Assembly (NCBI GenBank): GCA_002315975.1 | Contig: DCIK01000020.1 | Coordinates: forward strand, 1-64,000 | DNA: 64,000 nucleotides | Direction of reading: 5' to 3' | DNA from: Clostridiales bacterium UBA1728 | GTDB taxonomy: Bacteria > Bacillota > Clostridia > Oscillospirales > Oscillospiraceae | The notes under the pieces: model-generated | What the model was told of the DNA's origin: nothing | What the model saw: the letters and a program-made list of their open reading frames with translations, nothing else | The model's database searches: none | Position numbers and translations under genes: made by a program | Shown: in pieces, positions 43,068-51,281 of the stretch | How the letters are laid out: each line of letters opens with the position of its first letter | Numbering within the stretch: the first letter of the stretch is position 1

Positions 43068-43763
43068 ATGGAAATTCACGGCATCCAGAAGCTCACATTG
43101 CTGGACTATCCCGGCCACACCGCCTGTACGGTGTTCACGGGCCGCTGCAACTATCGCTGCCCCTTCTGCCACAACGCTACACTGGTGCTGCACCCTGCCG
43201 AACAGCCCGCGCTGGAGCCGGAGGAGCTCTTTTCTCTGCTCCGCAAGCGCAGGGGTCTTTTAGACGGCGTCTGCATCACCGGCGGCGAGCCCACCCTCCA
43301 GAAAGACCTGCCGTGGCTCTGCGAGGAGATCAAAGCTCTGGGCTTTGATGTGAAGCTGGACACCAACGGCAGCAATCCCGCCATGCTGGCCTCTCTGCTG
43401 GAGCGCCGTCTGGTGGATTATGTGGCCATGGACATCAAGTCTTCCCTGAAAAAATACCCGCTGGTCTGCGGCGTGCCCAACTATGACACCGCCGCCGTGG
43501 AGGAGAGTGTAAAACTGTTAATGTCTGGAAATGTGTCCTATGAATTTCGCACGACGCTGGTTCGTGAGCTCCACGAAAAAGCGGACATGGAGGACATAGG
43601 CGCGTGGCTTAAAGGGGCAAAAGCGTATTTCCTTCAAGGCTTCCGGGACTCCGGCGACCTCATCGGCAGCGGCCTCTCCGCCCTGAGTCCGGAGGAGATG
43701 GAAGAGTATACCAATATTATTAGGCGTTACATCGAAAATGCGCATACACGCGGCGTGGAATAA
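43068..43763 (+). CDS. nrdG: Anaerobic ribonucleotide reductase activating protein (radical SAM)
   Basis: A 231-residue radical SAM enzyme. CNYRCPFCHN is the CX3CX2C iron-sulfur motif and GGEPTLQ the SAM-binding turn. It would generate the glycyl radical on NrdD, encoded 212 bases downstream. It is longer than E. coli NrdG (154) and is of the type found with the Firmicutes and archaeal enzymes. No good ribosome binding site is seen: the ATG follows the CTCTGCGAGGC tail of a family A-like element, whose GCGAGG may serve. Confidence 0.88.
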   Translation: MEIHGIQKLTLLDYPGHTACTVFTGRCNYRCPFCHNATLVLHPAEQPALEPEELFSLLRKRRGLLDGVCITGGEPTLQKDLPWLCEEIKALGFDVKLDTNGSNPAMLASLLERRLVDYVAMDIKSSLKKYPLVCGVPNYDTAAVEESVKLLMSGNVSYEFRTTLVRELHEKADMEDIGAWLKGAKAYFLQGFRDSGDLIGSGLSALSPEEMEEYTNIIRRYIENAHTRGVE

Positions 43764-43824
43764 GTCAAGTCATATAAATCACAAAATTTCGCCTGTATTT
43801 TGTGCTAATTCGGCGAAAAATATA

Positions 43825-43860
43825 AAAAAGCGCACCATATATTGACGGTGCGCTTTTTCT
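43825..43860 (+). terminator. Terminator after nrdG, with the nrdD -35 in its loop
   Basis: AGCGCACC and GGTGCGCT form the stem, with A5 before and T5 after. The ten-base loop contains TTGAC of the candidate nrdD promoter. Confidence 0.8.
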
Positions 43861-43870
43861 ATGCTAACAT
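43842..43870 (+). promoter_or_regulatory. Candidate promoter of nrdD
   Basis: TTGACG (43842-43847) and TAACAT (43865-43870) have a 17-base spacer. The -35 is embedded in the loop of the preceding terminator. No clear NrdR box pair was found nearby. Confidence 0.5.
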
Positions 43871-43975
43871 ATGGGAGCCTTAGAGAAACGATAATAAAAA
43901 GTATCAATCCGGTTAAAAAATATTCACGGGCTTTACATAATATTTTGCGAATCGGACATGACAGGGGAGAATCGT

Positions 43976-46354
43976 ATGTATAAAGTCAAAAAAAGAGACG
44001 GCCGCATTGTAGCTTTTGAAATCAATAAAATTTCCGAGGCCATGAAAAAGGCCTTTGACGCCACCTCCACCCAATACACCCAGGACATCATCGACTTTCT
44101 GGCCCTGAAGGTAACGGCAAACTTTCAGGATAAGATCGCGGACGGTGTCATTGCCATTGAAGACATTCAGGACAGCGTGGAGGCCGTTCTGTCCCGGGGC
44201 GGCTACGAGGGCGTGGCCAAGTCCTACATCCTCTACCGGCAGCAGCACGAGAAGCTGCGCAATGTCAGCGAGACCATGCTGGACTACAAGGCCACCGTGG
44301 ACAACTACCTGAAGATCAACGACTGGCGCGTGAAGGAGAACAGCACCGTCACCTACAGTGTGGGCGGTCTGATTCTCTCCAACTCCGGCGCCATCACCGC
44401 CAACTACTGGCTCAGCGAGGTCTATGACAAGGAGATCGCCGATGCCCATGCCAACTGCGATCTGCACCTGCACGATCTGAGTATGCTCACGGGCTACTGC
44501 GCCGGCTGGTCTCTGCGCCAGCTCATTCAGGAGGGTCTGGGCGGCGTCACCGGCAAGATCACCTCCAAGCCCGCCAGCCACCTCATCACCCTCTGCAACC
44601 AGATGGTAAACTTCCTGGGCATCATGCAGAACGAGTGGGCCGGCGCGCAGGCCTTCTCCAGCTTCGATACCTATCTCGCTCCCTTTGTGCGGGTGGATAA
44701 TCTGAGCTACAAGGAAGTCAAGCAGGCGGTGCAGGCCTTCATCTTCGGCGTGAACACGCCCTCCCGCTGGGGCACGCAGGCTCCCTTCTCCAACATCACC
44801 CTCGACTGGACTGTGCCCAACGACATGAAGGACCTGCCCTGCATCGTGGGCGGCAAGGAGCTGGACTTCACCTACGGCGAGTGCCAGGAGGAGATGAATC
44901 TGGTCAACCGCGCCTTCATCGAGTGCATGATCGAGGGTGATGCCAACGGCCGCGGCTTCCAGTACCCCATCCCCACCTACTCCATCACCCGCGACTTCGA
45001 CTGGAGCGACACGCTCAATAACCGGCTCCTCTTCGAGATGACAGCCAAGTACGGCACGCCCTATTTCTCCAACTACATCAACTCCGACATGGAGCCCAGC
45101 GATGTGCGCAGTATGTGCTGCCGCCTGCGTCTGGACCTCCGGGAGCTGCGCAAGAAGTCCGGCGGCTTCTTCGGCAGCGGCGAGAGCACCGGCAGCGTGG
45201 GCGTGGTCACGCTGAATATGCCCCGTCTGGCCTACCTGAGCAAGAGCGAGGACGAGTTCTTCAAGCGTCTGGACAGGCTCATGGACATCGCTGCCCGCTC
45301 CCTGAAGATCAAGCGCGATGTTATCACCAAGCTGCTGGATGCGGGACTCTACCCCTACACCAAGCGCTATCTGGGCACCTTCGCCAACCACTTCAGCACC
45401 ATCGGTCTGGTGGGCATGAACGAGGCCTGCCTGAACGCCGACTGGATCGGCAAGGACATGACCTCTGACGAGGCGCAGAAGTTCACCATCAAGACCCTGA
45501 ACCATATGCGCGAGCGTCTCAGCGACTATCAGGAGAAGTACGGCGACCTCTACAATCTGGAGGCTACCCCCGCCGAGTCCACCTCCTACCGTCTGGCCAA
45601 GCACGACAAGGCCCGCTATCCCGACATCATCACCGCCAACATGGACGGCACTCCCTACTATACCAACAGCTCCCACCTGCCTGTGGGCTACACTGAGGAT
45701 ATCTTCTCCGCTCTGGACATTCAGGACGAGCTCCAGACCCTCTACACCTCCGGCACCGTCTTCCACGCCTTCCTTGGCGAAAAGCTCCCCGACTGGAAGG
45801 CTGCCGCCAATCTGGTGCGGAAGATTGCCGAGAACTACAAGCTGCCCTACTACACCATGAGCCCCACCTACTCCGTCTGCGCCGAGCACGGCTATCTGGT
45901 GGGCGAGCAGTATACCTGCCCCCGCTGCGGCAGGAAGACCGAGGTCTATTCCCGCATCACCGGCTATTACCGCCCCGTCCAGAACTGGAACGACGGCAAG
46001 GCGCAGGAGTTCAGGGACAGGGTGGAGTATAACATCGGCACCTCCCGCTTCGTGCCCAGAACCGAGACCGCCAGAGCCACCGCCGAGGCCGAGGTGAAGG
46101 CTGCCCCCGCTGCGGAGGCAAAGCCTGCTCAGGCCATCCTCTTCGCCCGCGTCACCTGCCCCAACTGCCGTGTGGCCGAGAGCCTCATGGACAAGGCCGG
46201 GTTCAGGTATGAAAAGCTCATCGCCGAGGAGCACCCCGAGCTCTGCGCCGACTACGGCATCACCGGCGCCCCCACGCTGGTGCTGGTCAACGCCAACGGG
46301 TTTGAAAAATATTACGGCGTCAGCGAGATTAAGAGGGTTGTGAAGGACGCGTAA
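43976..46354 (+). CDS. nrdD: Anaerobic ribonucleoside-triphosphate reductase fused to a redoxin domain
   Basis: A 792-residue class III reductase making dNTPs without oxygen. Order: ATP-cone (1-90), ten-stranded barrel, zinc site with CAEHGY and CPRCGR near 645-665, and the glycyl-radical loop RITGYYRPVQNW. An Ala/Glu linker then leads to a C-terminal thioredoxin/glutaredoxin-like domain (about 715-792) with the active-site CPNC and a cis-proline GAPTLVLV. The fusion suggests electrons come from this dithiol rather than formate. The ATG at 43976 has GGGGAG six bases upstream and is preferred over 43958. NrdG is encoded just before. Confidence 0.95.
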   Translation: MYKVKKRDGRIVAFEINKISEAMKKAFDATSTQYTQDIIDFLALKVTANFQDKIADGVIAIEDIQDSVEAVLSRGGYEGVAKSYILYRQQHEKLRNVSETMLDYKATVDNYLKINDWRVKENSTVTYSVGGLILSNSGAITANYWLSEVYDKEIADAHANCDLHLHDLSMLTGYCAGWSLRQLIQEGLGGVTGKITSKPASHLITLCNQMVNFLGIMQNEWAGAQAFSSFDTYLAPFVRVDNLSYKEVKQAVQAFIFGVNTPSRWGTQAPFSNITLDWTVPNDMKDLPCIVGGKELDFTYGECQEEMNLVNRAFIECMIEGDANGRGFQYPIPTYSITRDFDWSDTLNNRLLFEMTAKYGTPYFSNYINSDMEPSDVRSMCCRLRLDLRELRKKSGGFFGSGESTGSVGVVTLNMPRLAYLSKSEDEFFKRLDRLMDIAARSLKIKRDVITKLLDAGLYPYTKRYLGTFANHFSTIGLVGMNEACLNADWIGKDMTSDEAQKFTIKTLNHMRERLSDYQEKYGDLYNLEATPAESTSYRLAKHDKARYPDIITANMDGTPYYTNSSHLPVGYTEDIFSALDIQDELQTLYTSGTVFHAFLGEKLPDWKAAANLVRKIAENYKLPYYTMSPTYSVCAEHGYLVGEQYTCPRCGRKTEVYSRITGYYRPVQNWNDGKAQEFRDRVEYNIGTSRFVPRTETARATAEAEVKAAPAAEAKPAQAILFARVTCPNCRVAESLMDKAGFRYEKLIAEEHPELCADYGITGAPTLVLVNANGFEKYYGVSEIKRVVKDA

Positions 46355-46370
46355 TATTCGGGGAACAGAG

Positions 46371-47126
46371 ATGGAAACATACCTCGTTTATTTTGATGAA
46401 ACCGGAGATGACGGAAGTACTACAGCGTCCAGTGAATATTTTATTTTAACCAGCCTTTGTATGAACGCAAGCCTTTGGACAGAGAACCACAAAATAATCC
46501 AGAAATACAGGCTGAGCCTAAAAGAACAATTTGGCTTTCATGTATCAGAGGAACTTCACACAAAAAATCTTCTGACGGATAAAGAGCCATACCGAAAATA
46601 CGCATGGACTGCGGAAGAGAAGCGGGAAATTATCAGGACGGTTGTTTCTTGTCTGCGCGAGTTAAAAATAAAAATCGGGAATGTGATTGTTGACAAGACC
46701 CGAATCACAGATTGCGAATACAGGGTACTTGAAAGCGCATTGGAAAAAAGCGTGCAAATCCTTGAAGACGACTGTCAGGGCGAGTGGCAGTATCTCATGA
46801 TCACGGACAAGGGGCGGATTGCGCCTATGAGGAAAATTGTCAGAGCCATGAGGGAAGACAATGGCAGCCCACTACACATGGTTGAGGATATGCTGGAAAA
46901 AGAATCCGATGAGTCATATTTTATCCAAATGTGCGATTTTGTATCCTGTTTTGTCCATCTATACTATAAAACAAAGGATAAAAAAGAAGACCTCCCCAAT
47001 CGTGTTGAGAAGGTTATCGATGTTGACTTTGTAGAGTGGGTGATGGGTGAGCTGAAAACCGGCGGCATTTTGAATCTGAGTACCGGCAAAAATGATCCAT
47101 ATGGTCTGATAATTATCCCGGAATAA
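46371..47126 (+). CDS. DUF3800 domain protein
   Basis: A 251-residue protein beginning YLVYFDETGDDGS, the DUF3800 signature thought to be an RNase H-like fold with acidic metal ligands. QMCDFVSCFVHLYYK near the C-terminus is the second typical block with another aspartate. Members are scattered and often seen on mobile or defence islands; function is unproven. The coding sequence is much more AT-rich than nrdD, 16 bases upstream, indicating horizontal acquisition. The ribosome binding site is a weak GGGGAA. Confidence 0.82.
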   Translation: METYLVYFDETGDDGSTTASSEYFILTSLCMNASLWTENHKIIQKYRLSLKEQFGFHVSEELHTKNLLTDKEPYRKYAWTAEEKREIIRTVVSCLRELKIKIGNVIVDKTRITDCEYRVLESALEKSVQILEDDCQGEWQYLMITDKGRIAPMRKIVRAMREDNGSPLHMVEDMLEKESDESYFIQMCDFVSCFVHLYYKTKDKKEDLPNRVEKVIDVDFVEWVMGELKTGGILNLSTGKNDPYGLIIIPE

Positions 47127-47236
47127 AAAAGCACCACCTACGGAGCATTCGCCCCCTCAGTGGTTCGAGTGTATTTTAACCTATCTGGCGGCAAAAGTCA
47201 ATAGGAAATCATTGGAAAATCACAACTGAAGGCGTA

Positions 47237-47282
47237 AAAGGACTGCTCTTGATCCTCAATTGAGAATCAAGGGCAGTCTTTA
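47237..47282 (-). terminator. Terminator downstream of the 27-aa minus-strand frame
   Basis: GACTGCCCTTGAT and ATCAAGAGCAGTC form a 13-pair stem with a 12-base loop and a minus-strand T run, ending two bases from the stop codon of the small reading frame. It can also act on the plus strand for the DUF3800 gene. Confidence 0.75.
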
Positions 47283-47283
47283 A

Positions 47284-47367
47284 TTATTCCTCTTCATCAT
47301 CAATGGGATATTCGTTCAGCTCCGGGAAGTCCAGAAAAGTGACAACAGGAACCGCCCCTACTGTCAT
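47284..47367 (-). CDS. Small acidic reading frame, 27 aa (small protein or gene remnant)
   Basis: The frame encodes MTVGAVPVVTFLDFPELNEY followed by PIDDEEE and a stop. AAGGGAG lies 12 bases before the ATG and a strong terminator follows the stop directly, which is more than chance would give. It could instead be the 3' remnant of a gene whose upstream part was replaced by repeats. No function is recognised. Confidence 0.4.
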   Translation of the reverse strand: MTVGAVPVVTFLDFPELNEYPIDDEEE

Positions 47368-47389
47368 TTTTCATATATACTCCCTTACC

Positions 47390-47660
47390 TCTGTACTCCC
47401 CATCGGCTTGTCCGGAGGCCGAGCCCTACAAGGGGACGGAATCTGCGGATTGCCGCACCGGTGCGCAATGACAGCACCCCGCGCCTTGCTTCTCCCCAGC
47501 GGCAGCGGAAGGCTTTTGTATGCGTCTCGACGATTGAGGAAGCAAGGCCGCAGAGCCTGATGTCTACCTCCGGCGGCGTTTTGCCGCCGAAAGCGCCTTT
47601 CTCTTCTCCACCGCCAGCGGCGCATCTTCTCTTTCCCAAGAGGAAAGAGAAGATGGGGGG
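47390..47660. repeat. Composite palindromic stretch between DUF3800 and the dCMP deaminase
   Basis: Contains a GGCTTG/GGCCGAGCC hairpin, a degenerate family D core (CGGATTGCCGCACC at 47446, with GCACCGGTGC), a GGCGGC/GCCGCC hairpin (47572-47588) and a 13-bp perfect hairpin ATCTTCTCTTTCC against its complement (47624-47654). No gene is supported in it. Confidence 0.6.
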
Positions 47661-47663
47661 CTG

Positions 47664-47697
47664 AAAAAAACCGGCACGGCCTTTTGGCCGTGCCGTA
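47664..47697 (-). terminator. Terminator of the dCMP deaminase gene
   Basis: On the minus strand GGCACGGCC/GGCCGTGCC with a four-base loop is followed by GG and seven T residues, just after the stop codon. The stem recurs at 18005-18026. Confidence 0.8.
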
Positions 47698-47703
47698 CTG
47701 CAT

Positions 47704-48177
47704 TTACAGGGTATCGTCGTTTTCGATCCACTCCTCCACCTCGGTGACGGTGTAGCTCTCTTCGCCGGTGCGGGCGACTACGCGCTTGATGCCGGCGTTG
47801 ATGATCAGGCGGCGGCACATGGAGCAGGGGGTGGCGGTGCTGACCAGCTCGTTGCTGCCGGCGCTGCGGCCTACCAGATAGAGGGTGCCGCCCAGCATAT
47901 CCCGCCGGGCAGCGGAGATGATGGCGTTGGCCTCAGCGTGGACGCTGCGGCAGAGCTCGTAGCGCTCGCCGGAGGGGATATTCAGTTCCTCCCGGGTGCA
48001 GCGACCCAGATCGGAGCAGTTGAGCCGACCCCGGGGCGCACCGTTGTAGCCGGTGGCGAGAATCTCGTCGTCGCTGACCACAATGGCGCCGTACTTCCGC
48101 CGCAGGCAGGTGGAGCGCTGCAGGGCGGCATCGGCAATATCAAGGTAGTAGTTCTCTTTGGTTCTGCGCTTTTCCAT
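47704..48177 (-). CDS. Deoxycytidylate deaminase (ComEB-type)
   Basis: A 157-residue zinc deaminase of the dCMP deaminase/ComEB family, which converts dCMP to dUMP for thymidylate synthesis. The HAEANAI motif supplies His and the catalytic Glu; the TPCSMCRRL motif supplies the cysteine pair. KYGAIVVSDDEILATGYNG is also typical. The ATG at 48177 has AAGGAG upstream; a longer frame to 48270 would run through a family B repeat. It has its own near-consensus promoter and terminator. Confidence 0.92.
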   Translation of the reverse strand: MEKRRTKENYYLDIADAALQRSTCLRRKYGAIVVSDDEILATGYNGAPRGRLNCSDLGRCTREELNIPSGERYELCRSVHAEANAIISAARRDMLGGTLYLVGRSAGSNELVSTATPCSMCRRLIINAGIKRVVARTGEESYTVTEVEEWIENDDTL

Positions 48178-48208
48178 GGCGGGCTCTCCTTGTTTTTCGT
48201 GATACTGT

Positions 48209-48237
48209 ATCATACCCAAAAGGGGCACGCTTGTCAA
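48209..48237 (-). promoter_or_regulatory. Promoter of the dCMP deaminase gene
   Basis: Minus-strand TTGACA (48232-48237) and TATGAT (48209-48214) with a 17-base spacer. The family B repeat begins three bases upstream of the -35. Confidence 0.8.
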
Positions 48238-48240
48238 GCA

Positions 48241-48305
48241 GGTGACAACGGGGACGGTTCTCTTTGTCATAAAAGCTGACAGGAAGAACCGTCCCTGTTG
48301 TCACC
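48241..48305. repeat. Family B inverted repeat (B4)
   Basis: Arms GGTGACAACGGGGACGGTTC and its near-complement (one G-T position) enclose a ~20-base loop. It sits exactly between two divergent promoters. Confidence 0.8.
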
Positions 48306-48314
48306 TACTGTCAC

Positions 48315-48343
48315 TTGCCGAGAGGTGAAATGTGTGGTATCAT
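48315..48343 (+). promoter_or_regulatory. Promoter of queH
   Basis: TTGCCG and TATCAT separated by 17 bases, 25 bases before the start codon. Confidence 0.6.
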
Positions 48344-48367
48344 ACCCCCGGAAGGAAGGCGATTCCC

Positions 48368-48958
48368 ATGAAGCACAACTATCAGGCGGAGCTGGACACG
48401 CTCCTGAAGGAGCTGGGCGGCGAGAGAAAAACGCTGCTGCTCCACGCCTGCTGCGCACCCTGCAGCAGCTATTGTCTCGAATACCTCACGCAGCATTTCG
48501 ATGTGACGGTACTGTACTATAACCCCAATACCCTCCCCGCAGCGGAGTGGGAGAAGCGGCTCTACTGGCTGCGCGTGCTACTGGAGCGGGCACCCTTCTG
48601 CCATGATGTGAAGCTGCTGGTGCCGGAGCGGCAGGAGGATGCCTTCTGGAAGGCCGCCGCGGGGCTGGAGAGCGAGCGGGAGGGCGGAGAGCGCTGCACC
48701 CAGTGCTTCCGTATGCGCCTGTCTAAGACCGCAGAGGAGGCCGAGAAGGGCGGCTACGACTTCTTTGCCACCACGCTGACGGTCTCGCCCCACAAGGACG
48801 CCGAGCGCATCAACGCCATCGGCTATGCTCTGGCAGAGGGACTGAGCACCCGCTGGCTGCCCTCGGACTTCAAAAAGCGGGACGGCTACCGCAGGAGCAT
48901 AGAGCTGAGCCACGAGTACGGCCTCTACCGGCAGGCCTGGTGCGGCTGCGGGCTTTGA
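48368..48958 (+). CDS. queH: Epoxyqueuosine reductase QueH
   Basis: A 196-residue member of the QueH (former DUF208) family, which performs the last step of queuosine tRNA modification without cobalamin. The metal-cluster cysteines are visible in LLLHACCAPCSSYC, ERCTQCFRMRL and the C-terminal WCGCGL. The ATG at 48368 follows GGAAGGAAGG and is preferred over an upstream ATG within the promoter. Other queuosine genes are not in the window. Confidence 0.93.
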   Translation: MKHNYQAELDTLLKELGGERKTLLLHACCAPCSSYCLEYLTQHFDVTVLYYNPNTLPAAEWEKRLYWLRVLLERAPFCHDVKLLVPERQEDAFWKAAAGLESEREGGERCTQCFRMRLSKTAEEAEKGGYDFFATTLTVSPHKDAERINAIGYALAEGLSTRWLPSDFKKRDGYRRSIELSHEYGLYRQAWCGCGL

Positions 48959-48964
48959 GTCGTC

Positions 48965-48997
48965 AAAAAACACGGGCGCGCATTGCGCGCCCGTGTT
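48965..48997 (-). terminator. Terminator of the GGDEF gene
   Basis: AACACGGGCGCGC and GCGCGCCCGTGTT form a perfect stem with an ATT loop; on the minus strand it is followed by six T residues. The convergent queH ends just beside it. Confidence 0.8.
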
Positions 48998-49000
48998 CGC

Positions 49001-50503
49001 TTATCTCTTTCTTCTGTCCTTGCCGCTCTGCTCGTAATAGCGGCGCTTGGAGGCGTACATGGCCTGATCGGCCAGAGCCATGAGCTCGTCCACGCTGATC
49101 CCCTCCGCCTCGTCGGTGGAGGAAAAGCCGTAGGACAGGCTGAGCTTCAGCCCCTCCGGGCCCTGCCAGTGCTCCATGGCGCTCTGCAGGCGGCGCTCCA
49201 ACTCCTCACGCCGGAGCGTGCAGTCCCGGAGCAGCACGAAGAACTCGTCGCCGCCGGTGCGGAAGAGCTGCCCCTCGGGGGCAAAAACCTCTGTCAGCAC
49301 CTGCGCCGCGCCCTTCAGCAGGGCATCGCCGGCGCTGTGACCCAGAGCATCGTTGGTGGTCTTCAGCCCGTTCAGGTCCAGCTCCGCAACGGTCAACGCG
49401 GGGAGAGCGGGGAGTGCACGCAGCTCGGTCAGCGTTTCCTCATAGCTGCGGCGGTTCCATGCTCCGGTGAGCTCGTCCCGGTAGCTGTAGGTATAGAGGG
49501 TGTCCACCTGAGACTGGAGCAGGCGGGTGTAGTTCCGCTCCAGCGTCACGTCCCGGAACCAGAGCACCCTGCCCGCGTCGCCCTCGATGGGACGAACAGA
49601 CACATCGAAGATGGTATCGTCTGCCGTATACTCGCTCTTCTCGCCGCTGAGATACGCCTCCAGCTCCGGCAGCTCGCTGCTGAGCCGGGTGTCCAGAATG
49701 GCGGAGGAGAGGGCGGGGAAGAGCACCTTAGCCCGGTCGTTGCAGCCCTTGTAGCTGTTGTCGGCGCCGAAGACGATGAGGGCATCGCTCATGGAGCGGA
49801 TGGAGTAGGCCGCGGCGATGTTGTCCGTGTCGTAGAGGTTGTAGCGGTAGATCATGCCGAGAACCAGCACGGAGAAGATCGCAAAGGCAAAGGGCTGCAG
49901 GTCGGTCTCCCAGTCGAAGACCTTTGGAATAATATAGGCCACGCAGGGTACTGCCACTGCCAGAATCAGCCGGAAAACATAGCCCCTGCGCCTGTAGTTT
50001 TTCAGCGAGAAGACCAGCGCTGTGGCCACGGCCAGCGCCATATACAGGGCGAAAAGCCCCACGGCCAGCGTGTGGAAGAAGCCGTAATCCTTTTTCAGTA
50101 CGCTGTAGCTCCCCATGTCCACGGCCCAGTAGCTCTTATAGAACAGCGGGTGGTGATCCAGCGTCAGCACTACGGCGGAGATCAGCAGATTCAGGGTGTG
50201 GAACAGCAGCCGGAAGCCCTTGATCATTTTGTAGCCGCAATAGTCCAGAATAAAGAGCAGCATCAGGAACATCCCGTGGGTCACAAAGGCATAGACCAGC
50301 TTCTGCCCGATGATCAGCCCCTCGGCGGTGCGGGCTTCGATGCGGAAGAGGAAGCCCAGCGAGCAGCAGGTCAGACACACGCAGACCATCAGTGCCAGCT
50401 TCTGCATACGGCTTTCGCTGTGGGTGGCCACAGCCGCCGTACAGCCGAACAGAACCAGAACGGATATATAGTTCAAAATGACAAGTATGTCGTGCAAATT
50501 CAT
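49001..50503 (-). CDS. Membrane GGDEF protein (diguanylate cyclase) with 7TM sensor and PAS-like domain
   Basis: A 500-residue protein with about seven hydrophobic helices (residues 1-225, histidine-kinase 7TM type), a PAS-like segment (235-330, SDALIVFGADNSYKGCNDRA) and a C-terminal GGDEF domain. YRDELTGAWNRRSYEE opens the GGDEF domain, and the active loop is an intact RTGGDEFFVL, so it should make cyclic di-GMP. An RxxD inhibitory site is not evident. The ATG at 50503 follows GGGAG; an upstream ATG at 50572 would lie within the radC terminator. Confidence 0.9.
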   Translation of the reverse strand: MNLHDILVILNYISVLVLFGCTAAVATHSESRMQKLALMVCVCLTCCSLGFLFRIEARTAEGLIIGQKLVYAFVTHGMFLMLLFILDYCGYKMIKGFRLLFHTLNLLISAVVLTLDHHPLFYKSYWAVDMGSYSVLKKDYGFFHTLAVGLFALYMALAVATALVFSLKNYRRRGYVFRLILAVAVPCVAYIIPKVFDWETDLQPFAFAIFSVLVLGMIYRYNLYDTDNIAAAYSIRSMSDALIVFGADNSYKGCNDRAKVLFPALSSAILDTRLSSELPELEAYLSGEKSEYTADDTIFDVSVRPIEGDAGRVLWFRDVTLERNYTRLLQSQVDTLYTYSYRDELTGAWNRRSYEETLTELRALPALPALTVAELDLNGLKTTNDALGHSAGDALLKGAAQVLTEVFAPEGQLFRTGGDEFFVLLRDCTLRREELERRLQSAMEHWQGPEGLKLSLSYGFSSTDEAEGISVDELMALADQAMYASKRRYYEQSGKDRRKR

Positions 50504-50536
50504 AGAAACGCTCCCAAGGCAAAAAATCACGAGTGC

Positions 50537-50565
50537 ATTATAAACGAAAAAATTGCCTGTGTCTA
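50537..50565 (-). promoter_or_regulatory. Promoter of the GGDEF gene, -35 in the radC terminator loop
   Basis: Minus-strand TAGACA (50560-50565) and TATAAT (50537-50542) have a 17-base spacer. TAGACA is exactly the loop of the radC terminator hairpin. Confidence 0.7.
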
Positions 50566-50578
50566 CAGGCAATTTTCT
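50547..50578 (-). terminator. Terminator of the radC operon
   Basis: On the minus strand AATTGCCTG/CAGGCAATT with a six-base loop is followed by TTTT. Confidence 0.8.
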
Positions 50579-50595
50579 AATTTTTTGTTAAGTCT

Positions 50596-51279
50596 TCAGA
50601 GGATACCGACCTCGCTCATGGAGAGGTACTCGTCCCCGGCCATGATCAGGTGGTCACTGAGATCAATGCCCACGGTGCGGAGGGACTGCCGCAGCCGCAA
50701 TGTGGCGCTCTCGTCCTCGGTGGAGGGCATACATATGCCGCTGGGGTGGTTGTGCGCCAGGATTACGGCGCTGCTTTTCAGCTCCAGCGCCCGACCTACC
50801 AGTGCGCGGACGCCGATCTCTGCGGCGTTGACCACGCCCCGGTTGACCTGCTCACAGGCTAAAATGTGGGAGCGGGAGTCCAGAAAAAGGGCGTAGACCA
50901 GCTCGTCCGGCTGATAGTAGAAGTGGGGCAGCAGGTACTCTCCGGCCTCCTCGGGAGTGGTGACGGAGGAGATCGTGTCGCTCTTGCGGATGAGATAGCG
51001 CCGGGACAGGGCGGGAATCAGCTGAAGAAACAGCGCAGCGTTCTCGCCCATACCCGGTACGGCGCGGAGCTCCTCCGGTCTGGCCTCCAGCACTGCCTCC
51101 AGCGAGCCGAAGGTCTCCAGCAGGGCATGGGCCAAAGGGTTGGTGTCCTGCCGGGGCAGAACATAGAAAAGGAGCAGCTCCAGGGCGTTCAGGTCGCTGA
51201 AGCTGTCCAGCCCGTAACGGGCAAAGCGGGTTTTCAGCCGCTGGCGGTGGCCGCTGTGGGCACTGTCCTTTTCTGCCAT
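50596..51279 (-). CDS. radC: RadC-family JAB/MPN domain protein
   Basis: A 227-residue RadC protein: an N-terminal helix-hairpin-helix region (about 30-90, VPGMGENAALFL) and a C-terminal JAMM metalloprotease-like domain (105-227) with LAHNHPSGICMPSTEDE carrying the His-x-His and Asp ligands. Its cellular role is unsettled despite the DNA-repair name. It starts two bases after tsaD, so the two are one transcript, and ends at an intrinsic terminator. Confidence 0.94.
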   Translation of the reverse strand: MAEKDSAHSGHRQRLKTRFARYGLDSFSDLNALELLLFYVLPRQDTNPLAHALLETFGSLEAVLEARPEELRAVPGMGENAALFLQLIPALSRRYLIRKSDTISSVTTPEEAGEYLLPHFYYQPDELVYALFLDSRSHILACEQVNRGVVNAAEIGVRALVGRALELKSSAVILAHNHPSGICMPSTEDESATLRLRQSLRTVGIDLSDHLIMAGDEYLSMSEVGIL

Positions 51280-51281
51280 AT

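Noticed and set aside
43871..43975. NrdR box upstream of nrdD
   Set aside because: I looked for the conserved paired 16-base boxes and found no convincing match.
43913..46234. 773-aa minus-strand open frame antisense to nrdD
   Set aside because: Shadow of the high-GC nrdD coding sequence with low-complexity composition.
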